64,000 nt of DNA from Vibrio ishigakensis. Its GTDB lineage: Bacteria; Pseudomonadota; Gammaproteobacteria; Enterobacterales; Vibrionaceae. Under the pieces are notes generated by a model that had not been told where the DNA came from, ran no database searches, and saw only the letters and a program-made list of their open reading frames with translations. Both the position numbers and the translations under genes were made by a program. Location of the stretch: positions 2,728,001 through 2,792,000 of the forward strand of contig NZ_AP024881.1 in NCBI RefSeq assembly GCF_024347675.1, in the 5' to 3' direction. Below, one piece after another: positions 57,371-64,000 of this stretch. Each line of letters opens with the position of its first letter. Within the stretch, counting starts at the first letter, position 1.

Positions 57371-58498
57371 TTAATGAGCCAGCCCAGTTCTCGCAAATCT
57401 TGAATGAGCAGTCTGCCAATAATGTCGCAACATAAGCACAGCAAGAACAATGGCAGACCCTATGCTCAGCCAATGCGGCAACACTTCATGCTCTCCCGCA
57501 CTCAAGGGTTGAACCGATAAGCCGTAAGCAGAAACCAGATAATCGGTGGCCAAACCAAATACGATTGCGGTACCTACCACACCAGTTAAATATGCAAACA
57601 AAGAGCGCTTGCCCAACTCTTTCCCCACAACACCAAGAGTAGCGATATTGGTCGCAGGTCCAGTTAGCATAAATACCAGTACTGCACCTGGACTGATGCC
57701 TGACATTAATAGTCCTGCTGCGATTGGTGTGGACGCGGTTGCGCAGATGTACATTGGTACACTAATAGCCACCATGACGAGCATGCTCCAGATACTACCT
57801 CCCCACTTAGCGAGGAAATCTGTCTCGACATAGGTCTGTATTAATGCTGCAAAGAAGAGACCTATCATCAACCAGGTGCTGATGTCCTTAACCAGATCGG
57901 TAGCAGCAAAATGCACACCTGATTTAAGCTTATCTATCGCCCCTTTTGGTTTCTTTGACTTGGTTGAGCAGCAAGAGGTTTTCTTGGTAGAACAGCAAGA
58001 TGAAACCACTGGCTTAGATTCAGGCTCTACCTTGTTTATAGAAAGGTTGCTACTTGTCATCGGCTTGAGGGCGTTTACCTTAAGTTGGCTCTGCTGTTTC
58101 TCATCATCTTTACCAACCAATAGGCCTGCTACTATCGCGCTACTGATGGCAGCAATAGGTCGTACGATCGCCATAAATGGACCCAACAAGGCATAAGAGA
58201 CCGAGACTGAATCGATACCCGTCTCTGGTGTCGCGACCAAGAATGACGTAGTGGCACTCTTAGAAGCACCGCTACGACGCAGACCAAGCGCAGCGGGAAT
58301 GACACCGCAAGAACATAGAGGCAATGGCGCACCGATAAACGCAGCCTTTACTGTAGTGCCGACACCTTTACCACCGAGGTGCTTGGATAACAGGTCTGTT
58401 GGAATCCATTCTTTGAGCAGGCCCGCGACAACCAAGCCAAGAAGCATCCAGAAGCCTGACTCTATAAACAGGTCTATAAAGTTATTTAGCAGGTTCAT
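57371..58498 (-). CDS. Permease of the SO_0444 Cu/Zn efflux type
   Basis: 375 aa membrane protein of the COG0701/DUF318 permease family. About eight to ten helices in two halves are separated by a cytosolic linker (~135-185) holding cysteine clusters SSCCSTKKTSCCSTKSKKPKG-type (key CCS repeated). Conserved APLPLCSCGVIP and MYICATASTPIAAGL motifs each repeat in both halves. Family members are linked to Cu/Zn or other metal export. It overlaps the zntR-like gene by 4 bp and is cotranscribed with it, which supports a metal efflux role. Confidence 0.85.
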   Translation of the reverse strand: MNLLNNFIDLFIESGFWMLLGLVVAGLLKEWIPTDLLSKHLGGKGVGTTVKAAFIGAPLPLCSCGVIPAALGLRRSGASKSATTSFLVATPETGIDSVSVSYALLGPFMAIVRPIAAISSAIVAGLLVGKDDEKQQSQLKVNALKPMTSSNLSINKVEPESKPVVSSCCSTKKTSCCSTKSKKPKGAIDKLKSGVHFAATDLVKDISTWLMIGLFFAALIQTYVETDFLAKWGGSIWSMLVMVAISVPMYICATASTPIAAGLLMSGISPGAVLVFMLTGPATNIATLGVVGKELGKRSLFAYLTGVVGTAIVFGLATDYLVSAYGLSVQPLSAGEHEVLPHWLSIGSAIVLAVLMLRHYWQTAHSRFARTGLAH

Positions 58499-58920
58499 CT
58501 TTTGTCCTTAACATCATCATCTGCGCTGTCCAGCGCCTCTAAAATAGAACAATGGGTAGCGGGCTCTTCTCCACCACAACAAGAGGTGCTCAGCTTACTC
58601 AGGGATGCTTGGAAAACCTGAAGCTCTCGAATCTTTTCTTCAACGTGCTTTAACTTAAGGTCGACAATATCTTTGGCTTCATGACACGAATGGCTATCTC
58701 TATCGATACGAATAGACAAAAGGTCGTGTATCTCGGTAAGGGAAAAGCCTACTTTCTTGGCACGCAATATAAAGCGCAGACGCTCAGCATCATCGTGGGT
58801 ATAGATGCGATAACCTGCCTCACTGCGTGAACTCGGGGCTAGCAAGCCATGCTTCTCATAGAATCTAAGGGTGTCCGTTTTTATGGCAAACAGCTTCGCC
58901 AACTCTCCAATCTTATACAT
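58495..58920 (-). CDS. zntR: ZntR-like MerR family metal-responsive regulator
   Basis: 141 aa. The N-terminal MerR helix-turn-helix (MYKIGELAKLFAIKTDTLRFYEKHGLL region, residues 1-27, key TDTLRFYEK) is followed by a coiled coil and a C-terminal metal-binding region with Cys in HSCHEAKD, CCGGEE and HCSIL. These cysteines correspond to the zinc site of E. coli ZntR. It is first in an operon with the permease (4 bp overlap, ATGA). The promoter has the 20-bp spacer with dyad typical of MerR targets, so it most likely controls its own operon. Zn, Cd or Pb may be the inducer. Confidence 0.9.
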   Translation of the reverse strand: MYKIGELAKLFAIKTDTLRFYEKHGLLAPSSRSEAGYRIYTHDDAERLRFILRAKKVGFSLTEIHDLLSIRIDRDSHSCHEAKDIVDLKLKHVEEKIRELQVFQASLSKLSTSCCGGEEPATHCSILEALDSADDDVKDKR

Positions 58921-58949
58921 ACCGCTACCTAGATTTTGTTTACCCTAAA

Positions 58950-58981
58950 AGTATAAAGCTTGGATATAACTCCAAGGTCAA
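58950..58981 (-). promoter_or_regulatory. MerR-type promoter of the zntR-permease operon
   Basis: On the minus strand TTGACC and TATACT are separated by exactly 20 bp, and the spacer region holds the dyad CTTGGA-N6-TCCAAG (58959-58976). An over-long spacer with a central dyad is the hallmark of MerR-family control by DNA untwisting. Confidence 0.88.
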
Positions 58982-59069
58982 CAGCCAGTCGTAAGTTTTT
59001 TGATAAACCAAGAAATACAATTCAGTGCAAAACAGCCAAAATGACGTTTTTTTGACAAAAAAATGCAAA

Positions 59070-59085
59070 TGCCAAACGATTGCGC
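59070..59085 (+). promoter_or_regulatory. Candidate PurR box of purHD
   Basis: TGCCAAACGATTGCGC matches the PurR consensus ACGCAAACGTTTGCGT at 11 of 16 positions with AAACG and TTGCG intact. It lies between promoter elements about 215 bp upstream of purH; PurR control of purHD is known in enterobacteria. Confidence 0.5.
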
Positions 59086-59300
59086 GAGCTTTTTCGTTAT
59101 TTCTTCGTTAGAATACGCGCCATTCCAGATCGGTGGTTTTTTACTCGGAAGGGTGCCTTTAGAAGATCGTTATCAAAGTTTAACGTCACTAGTTTAATTT
59201 TGATAAACATCTTTTCATCCAACTTGATTCCCTACCCTAGTCTCGAATCCACGAGCTCGGGCTAAAGGGAAAACTCTAAGTAATTGAGGAATATGGAAGC

Positions 59301-60893
59301 ATGAGTAACGCTCGCCCAATCCGCCGCGCTCTTATCAGCGTTTCTGATAAAACCGGCATCGTAGAATTTGCTAAAGCACTAGCTGAACGTAACGTTGAAA
59401 TTCTTTCGACAGGTGGCACCGCACGCCTACTAGCAGAGCAAGGCCTAACGGTTACAGAAGTATCTGATTACACTGGCTTCCCAGAGATGATGGACGGTCG
59501 CGTTAAGACCCTTCACCCTAAAGTACACGGTGGTGTTCTAGGTCGTCGCGGTCAAGACGACGAAGTAATGGAAAACCACGGCATCAAGCCAATCGACATG
59601 GTTGTAGTTAACCTATACCCATTCGCAGCTACAGTAGCGAAAGAAGGCTGTACTCTAGAAGACGCTGTTGAGAACATCGATATCGGTGGTCCAACTATGG
59701 TTCGTTCTGCAGCTAAGAACCACAAAGACGTAACTATCGTTGTTAACGCTCACGACTATGACCGCGTAATCGCTGAAATGGACGCAAACGAAGCATCTCT
59801 TACTCTTGAGACTCGTTTCGACCTAGCAATCGCTGCGTTCGAGCACACTGCAAGCTACGACGGCATGATCGCTAACTACTTCGGCACCATGGTTCCTTCT
59901 TACGGCGACAACAAAGAAGGTGACGAAGAGTCTAAATTCCCACGCACTTTCAACCAACAGTTCCTTAAGAAGCAAGACATGCGCTACGGTGAGAACAGCC
60001 ACCAAGATGCGGCGTTCTACGTTGAAGCTAACCCAGAAGAAGCGTCTGTTTCTACTGCTCGTCAGATCCAAGGTAAAGCACTGTCTTACAACAACATCGC
60101 GGATACAGATGCAGCTCTTGAGTGTGTGAAAGAGTTCGACGCTCCTGCTTGTGTGATCGTTAAGCACGCTAACCCATGTGGCGTTGCACTGGGTGACGAC
60201 ATCCTTGAAGCATATAACCGCGCATTCAAGACTGACCCAACATCAGCGTTCGGTGGCATCATCGCATTCAACCGCGAACTAGATGCAGCGACAGCTCAAG
60301 CTATCGTTGAGCGTCAATTCGTTGAGGTAATCATCGCTCCTTCTGTTTCGGCTGAAGCTATCGAAGTAGTTGCAGCTAAGAAGAACGTTCGTCTTCTTGA
60401 GTGTGGCGAGTGGACAACTAAGACAACTGGTTTTGACGTTAAGCGCGTTAACGGTGGCCTTCTAGTTCAAGACCGCGACCAAGGTATGGTTTCTCTAGAT
60501 GACCTTAAGATTGTATCTAAGCGTCAGCCAAGCGAAGAAGAGCTAAAAGACGCTCTATTCTGCTGGAAAGTAGCTAAGTACGTTAAGTCTAACGCTATCG
60601 TATACGCGAAAGGTGACATGACTATCGGTGTAGGCGCAGGCCAAATGAGCCGCGTTTACTCTGCTAAGATCGCTGGCATCAAAGCAGCTGACGAAGGTCT
60701 AGAAGTAGCAGGTAGCGTAATGGCTTCTGATGCATTCTTCCCATTCCGTGATGGTATCGACGCAGCAGCTGAAGCTGGTATCAAGTGTGTTATCCAGCCA
60801 GGCGGCTCTATGCGTGACCAAGAGGTTATCGATGCAGCTGACGAACACGGCATGGCGATGATCTTCACTGGTATGCGCCACTTTAACCACTAA
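59301..60893 (+). CDS. purH: Bifunctional AICAR transformylase/IMP cyclohydrolase
   Basis: Last two steps of IMP synthesis. 530 aa, family length. The N-terminal cyclohydrolase domain (~1-200) starts [20 protein letters not shown] with STGGTARLL and [13 protein letters not shown]. The transformylase domain has the Lys/His motif [10 protein letters not shown] and AGQMSRV. GAGGAATATGGAAGC precedes the ATG. It is first in the purHD operon, with purD 99 bp downstream. Confidence 0.98.
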   Translation: MSNARPIRRALISVSDKTGIVEFAKALAERNVEILSTGGTARLLAEQGLTVTEVSDYTGFPEMMDGRVKTLHPKVHGGVLGRRGQDDEVMENHGIKPIDMVVVNLYPFAATVAKEGCTLEDAVENIDIGGPTMVRSAAKNHKDVTIVVNAHDYDRVIAEMDANEASLTLETRFDLAIAAFEHTASYDGMIANYFGTMVPSYGDNKEGDEESKFPRTFNQQFLKKQDMRYGENSHQDAAFYVEANPEEASVSTARQIQGKALSYNNIADTDAALECVKEFDAPACVIVKHANPCGVALGDDILEAYNRAFKTDPTSAFGGIIAFNRELDAATAQAIVERQFVEVIIAPSVSAEAIEVVAAKKNVRLLECGEWTTKTTGFDVKRVNGGLLVQDRDQGMVSLDDLKIVSKRQPSEEELKDALFCWKVAKYVKSNAIVYAKGDMTIGVGAGQMSRVYSAKIAGIKAADEGLEVAGSVMASDAFFPFRDGIDAAAEAGIKCVIQPGGSMRDQEVIDAADEHGMAMIFTGMRHFNH

Positions 60894-60932
60894 TATCTTC
60901 GGCTCACCTCGGTGGGCCGAAATCCTATACCG

Positions 60933-60966
60933 ATTCCCGATAGCTAAGAATTTTGGCATCGGGAAT
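60933..60966 (+). other. Inverted repeat between purH and purD
   Basis: ATTCCCGAT and ATCGGGAAT are perfect 9-bp arms with a 16-nt spacer, ending 26 bp before the purD start. A shorter TCGGC/GCCGA hairpin precedes it (60899-60920). Neither has a T tract, so they look like mRNA stability or processing elements in the purHD transcript. Confidence 0.55.
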
Positions 60967-60992
60967 GATGATCTTTAATTTAAGGATTAAGA

Positions 60993-62282
60993 ATGAAAGT
61001 ACTAGTTATTGGTGCCGGCGGTCGTGAGCACGCACTTGGCTGGAAAGCCGCACAAACCCCAAACGTTGAGACTGTATTCATCGCTCCTGGTAACGCAGGT
61101 ACCGCTATCGAGCCTAAGCTTGAGAACGTAAACATCGGCGTTGAAGACATCGAAGCTCTAGTGGCTTTTGCTAAAGACAACAACATCGAACTGACTATCG
61201 TAGGCCCAGAAGCGCCTCTAGTTATCGGTGTAGTTGATGCATTCCGCGCAGCAGGTCTTCCAATCTTTGGCCCTACTGAAGCAGCCGCTCAGCTTGAAGG
61301 TTCTAAAGCATTCACTAAAGACTTCCTAGCTCGTCACGCTATCCCAACCGGTGCATACGCAAACTTTACTGAGATCGAGCCAGCGATCGCATACGTTCGT
61401 GAGCAAGGCGCTCCTATCGTAGTTAAGGCTGATGGCCTAGCTGCGGGTAAAGGCGTAATCGTTGCTATGACCCTTGAAGAAGCGGAAGACGCAATCAAGG
61501 ACATGCTAGCAGGCAACGCATTTGGCGAAGCTGGTAGCCGCGTAGTTATCGAGGAGTTCCTAGACGGCGAAGAAGCAAGCTTCATCGTTATGGTAGATGG
61601 TGAAAATGTTCTGCCAATGGCAACTAGCCAAGACCACAAGCGTGTGGGCGATAAAGACACAGGCCCTAATACAGGTGGTATGGGTGCATACTCTCCAGCT
61701 CCAGTGGTTACCCAAGAGATCCACAACCGCATCATGGAAGAGGTTATCTACCCTACTGTTCGCGGTATGGCATCTGAAGGCAACCCATACACAGGTTTCC
61801 TATACGCAGGCCTAATGATCGACAAAGACGGCACTCCAAAGGTAATCGAATACAACTGTCGTTTCGGTGACCCTGAGACTCAGCCTATCATGATGCGTAT
61901 GCAGTCTGACCTAGTTGAGCTTTGCCTAGCGGCTATCGAAGGCAAGCTAGATACAGCTGAATCTAAGTGGGATGAGCGTGCTTCTATCGGTATCGTTCTT
62001 GCTGCCGGTGGCTACCCAGCATCTTACAACAAAGGCGACGTGATCTCTGGTCTACCTACTGAAGCTGTTGAAGGCGAGAAGGTATTCCACGCTGGTACTG
62101 CTGAGAAAGATGGCGCAATCACTACTAACGGTGGTCGCGTGCTATGTGCAACAGCACTTGGCAACACAGTATCTGAAGCACAAGCGCGTGCCTATGAGCT
62201 AACTAAGAAGATCTCTTGGGATGGCATGTTCCATCGCAACGACATCGGCTATCGCGCCATTGCTCGTGAACAGCAAAAGTAA
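60993..62282 (+). CDS. purD: Phosphoribosylamine-glycine ligase
   Basis: Second step of purine synthesis, forming GAR from phosphoribosylamine and glycine with ATP. 429 aa, family length. ATP-grasp fold: N-terminal [19 protein letters not shown], then [17 protein letters not shown] and the metal-binding [11 protein letters not shown]. It is the second gene of the purHD operon and ends at a strong terminator. Confidence 0.98.
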   Translation: MKVLVIGAGGREHALGWKAAQTPNVETVFIAPGNAGTAIEPKLENVNIGVEDIEALVAFAKDNNIELTIVGPEAPLVIGVVDAFRAAGLPIFGPTEAAAQLEGSKAFTKDFLARHAIPTGAYANFTEIEPAIAYVREQGAPIVVKADGLAAGKGVIVAMTLEEAEDAIKDMLAGNAFGEAGSRVVIEEFLDGEEASFIVMVDGENVLPMATSQDHKRVGDKDTGPNTGGMGAYSPAPVVTQEIHNRIMEEVIYPTVRGMASEGNPYTGFLYAGLMIDKDGTPKVIEYNCRFGDPETQPIMMRMQSDLVELCLAAIEGKLDTAESKWDERASIGIVLAAGGYPASYNKGDVISGLPTEAVEGEKVFHAGTAEKDGAITTNGGRVLCATALGNTVSEAQARAYELTKKISWDGMFHRNDIGYRAIAREQQK

Positions 62283-62292
62283 GCGTTAAACA

Positions 62293-62326
62293 CGAAAAAG
62301 CCACTCAGTTGAGTGGCTTTTTTTTG
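62293..62326. terminator. Bidirectional terminator between purD and the yjaH-like gene
   Basis: AAAGCCACTCA-gt-TGAGTGGCTTT has A5 before and T8 after, between convergent genes. Confidence 0.93.
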
Positions 62327-62336
62327 AATTCAATTT

Positions 62337-63032
62337 TTAGCTTTCTAAGGTTGGGCGTTCGATACAATCAAAGCCACCATGTTTTAGCACCAGCATTTGG
62401 TCTACTACTACCTTGCTGCTGTCGAACTCGCCGATAAATGCGGCAAAGTTATCTTCTTCTTTCAAGCGCTCAATCAAGAACTTAGGAAGCGCCTGCTTAA
62501 ATTCGATGTTGGTGTACTCACGACCGCCACAGGTAGTAAAGGTACCGTCCTCCCAATAGCCCTGAATCAGCTCTAGGCCCGCATCACGCTGAGATTTAGA
62601 CTTAGCCACCAGCTCATCCGCTTGAGTGCGCACCTCGCCAATCTGCTCGCTTCGCATTGGCATCACCTTGCCATTGATACGCATACGTTGATATACCGCT
62701 TCACCGTTTTGGCTAAAGCGCAATGTCATTTGAAATGGAACCTTGTTACCAGACTTGGTGCGCCTCTCACCTACGCGTGTCATCTCACGTAGATTATCGC
62801 CATCCCAAAGGTAGTGACTTTGATACCAAGTATTGTCTGAGAACTTAACGTCATCGGTACTCGATTCAGGAGTCTCGAATCGTTCAGTTACCCAATAAAG
62901 AGAGGTTTTATCTGCGTCACTTTCGCCACCTACAAATTCGGTAACTTGAGCATTTTGACGTAGAGGGGTCGTGGCAGATGAACAGCCAGCGAGAACTAGA
63001 ATTGCAAGAAATGCGGAGGAAACATGTTTCAT
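62337..63032 (-). CDS. DUF1481 lipoprotein, YjaH-like
   Basis: 231 aa lipoprotein of unknown function. The signal peptide ends LVLAGC, predicting lipidation at Cys16. A conserved TWYQSHYLWDGDNLREM stretch and FTTCGGREY near the C terminus fit DUF1481, the family of E. coli YjaH. The same gene sits between hupA and purD in E. coli, which supports orthology. A GGAGG ribosome binding site precedes the ATG. The hupA terminator lies right upstream, so it may depend on readthrough or its own promoter. Confidence 0.85.
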   Translation of the reverse strand: MKHVSSAFLAILVLAGCSSATTPLRQNAQVTEFVGGESDADKTSLYWVTERFETPESSTDDVKFSDNTWYQSHYLWDGDNLREMTRVGERRTKSGNKVPFQMTLRFSQNGEAVYQRMRINGKVMPMRSEQIGEVRTQADELVAKSKSQRDAGLELIQGYWEDGTFTTCGGREYTNIEFKQALPKFLIERLKEEDNFAAFIGEFDSSKVVVDQMLVLKHGGFDCIERPTLES

Positions 63033-63035
63033 ATA

Positions 63036-63068
63036 AAAATACGCCGAGCTCTATCACTCGGCGTATTT
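63036..63068 (-). terminator. Terminator of hupA
   Basis: On the minus strand AAAATACGCCGAG-N7-CTCGGCGTATTTT forms a perfect 13-bp stem downstream of hupA. Confidence 0.9.
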
Positions 63069-63072
63069 TACA

Positions 63073-63345
63073 TTAATTTACTGAGTCTTTCAGTGCTTTA
63101 CCAGCTGTAAACGCAGGAACGTTTGCTGCAGCGATTTGGATTTCTTCACCAGTCTTAGGGTTACGACCAGTGCGAGCACTACGGTGAGATACTTTGAATG
63201 TGCCAAAACCAATTAGTTGAACTTGGTCGCCCTCTTTCAGAGCTTCAGTAACGCCTTCAAGAGTAGCTTCAAGAGCTGCTTTTGCTTGAGCTTTAGATAG
63301 ATCTGCTTTTTCAGCAATTGCATCGATTAATTGGGTCTTGTTCAT
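63073..63345 (-). CDS. hupA: DNA-binding protein HU-alpha
   Basis: 90 aa nucleoid protein, standard HU length. It starts [22 protein letters not shown] and has the DNA-binding arm [26 protein letters not shown] with the intercalating proline region. Its position next to yjaH and purHD and its sequence make it the alpha subunit (hupA) rather than hupB. AAGGGAAACCCC precedes the ATG. Confidence 0.96.
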   Translation of the reverse strand: MNKTQLIDAIAEKADLSKAQAKAALEATLEGVTEALKEGDQVQLIGFGTFKVSHRSARTGRNPKTGEEIQIAAANVPAFTAGKALKDSVN

Positions 63346-63601
63346 TGGGGTTTCCCTTCTAAAGTGTTTGAAAACAAAATCACTCTAAAGCATAAAGCCC
63401 CCATCTGGCAAAGGGTTGAGAGTGATCTTGGGGTTCAAGCGAACACTTTTTAGCTTATTCTGCCGATCAACTCACAGTTTCTCTGGTTTGCGAGCAAAAA
63501 GCGGTCAAATTATCTACACTACGTACTGTATAAATAGCCTATTAATTCAGCGAGATGCCTGTCATAATCCGCTTGTTTCATAAACACACACACAAGGTAA
63601 C

Positions 63602-64000
63602 ATGTTACTCCTGACCATCTATGTCTCCATTGCTATTGGAGTCTCGTTCATCTGTTCAGTTCTAGAAGCTGTGCTTTTGAGCATCTCACCGAGCTATATC
63701 GCTCAACTTAAACAGAACCAACACCCAGCAGCTGAAAAGCTTGGCAAACTGAAATCGGACATCGACCGTCCACTTGCCTCTATCCTGACCCTGAACACCA
63801 TAGCGCACACCATAGGTGCGGCGAGTGCTGGTGCTCAAGCGGCAGTGGTATTTGGTAGCCAGTGGCTAGGCGTATTCTCTGCGGTTCTTACTTTAGGTAT
63901 CTTGCTACTTTCTGAGATCGTGCCAAAAACTATCGGTGCGACCTACTGGCGTCAGCTAGCACCAGGTTCAGCTTCTATTCTGAACTGGATGGTGTGGGCA
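63602..64000 (+). CDS. CNNM/DUF21 domain membrane protein (3' partial)
   Basis: The first 133 codons of an ORF that runs off the window, starting ATG at 63602 after ACAAGGTAAC. Three hydrophobic helices are visible, with the DUF21/CNNM motifs SFICSVLEAVLLSISPSYI, DRPLASILTLNTIAHTIGA and LSEIVPKTIGATYW. Family members (CorC/HlyC-type proteins, often named hemolysin) transport or regulate Mg and Co and usually carry CBS domains after the membrane part. Those lie beyond the window. It is divergent from hupA. Confidence 0.88.
   Translation, partial: MLLLTIYVSIAIGVSFICSVLEAVLLSISPSYIAQLKQNQHPAAEKLGKLKSDIDRPLASILTLNTIAHTIGAASAGAQAAVVFGSQWLGVFSAVLTLGILLLSEIVPKTIGATYWRQLAPGSASILNWMVWA

Larger units (their letters stand above)
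58921..59300. other. Intergenic region between divergent zntR and purH
   Basis: 380 bp. It contains the zntR promoter, a TTGACA -35-like element at 59052-59057, a PurR-like box at 59070-59085, a -10-like TTAGAAT at 59108-59114 and a folded purH leader (about 59228-59270, TCCCT/AGGGA, CCC/GGG and CTCG/CGAG stems). No extra gene was seen. Confidence 0.6.

Overview
The window is a stretch of chromosome from a gammaproteobacterium, almost certainly a Vibrio or close relative. It combines enterobacterial-type synteny blocks (frdCD/efp/epmB, groESL, fxsA-aspA-dcuA-dsbD, cpxP/cpxRA-fieF-pfkA, aroQ-accBC-prmA-dusB-fis, purHD-yjaH-hupA) with a locus typical of Vibrio: an acetate-switch region with a CrbS-like SLC5-fused hybrid kinase, a CrbR-like regulator, a VC_2705-type symporter and acs. 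The gene content is mostly core and densely packed. No rRNA, tRNA, CRISPR array, prophage or intact insertion sequence was recognised. One non-coding element resembling a miniature inverted-repeat transposable element (MITE) abuts yddG.

Layout. 1-2.4 kb: the end of fumarate reductase (frdC partial, frdD), then divergent efp and epmB, the translation factor and the enzyme that makes its beta-lysine. 2.5-12.4 kb: two starch/maltodextrin glycosidases (a GH13 lipoprotein and a large secreted pullulanase with candidate MalT boxes) flanking a repeat-rich exported protein, the ABC-F ATPase YbiT and a ModF-like double ATPase. 12.4-14.4 kb: groL and groS with a sigma-32 promoter. 14.6-19.0 kb: a MATE exporter and the convergent yibN-secB-gpsA-cysE cluster. 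19.4-26.7 kb: central carbon genes gpmI, glpX, tpiA and pfkA, with division genes envC and zapB. 27-31 kb: fieF, a small DUF5363 protein, a CpxP-like protein divergent from cpxRA, and trmL. 31.5-37.2 kb: fxsA, aspA, dcuA, dsbD.

37.3-50.1 kb is the acetate-utilisation region: a CrbR-like regulator, a two-subunit sodium:solute symporter, an uncharacterised membrane-anchored protein, the CrbS-like kinase, an HcaT-like MFS transporter, a cNMP/CBS/DUF294 protein, a DEDDh exonuclease and acetyl-CoA synthetase. The kinase probably senses an acetate-linked signal and, through the regulator, switches on uptake and activation of acetate; several intergenic regions here share an ATTAGAC-type motif. 50.4-55.2 kb: aroQ, accB, accC, prmA, dusB, fis. 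55.3-58.9 kb: small accessory genes, the MITE-like element, and a zntR-like regulator in an operon with a Cu/Zn-efflux-type permease, preceded by a typical MerR-family 20-bp-spacer promoter. 59.3-64 kb: purH, purD, yjaH-like lipoprotein, hupA, and the 5' part of a CNNM/DUF21 protein running off the window.

No clearly new multi-gene system was found. The points most worth checking are the shared motif and unknown protein in the acetate region, the structured MITE-like element that supplies the yddG stop codon, the loss of the first Walker A motif in the ModF homologue, the PurR-like box in the glpX promoter, and the 29-bp inverted repeat over the tpiA promoter. All calls come from reading the sequence and from recalled family knowledge; no database search was run.
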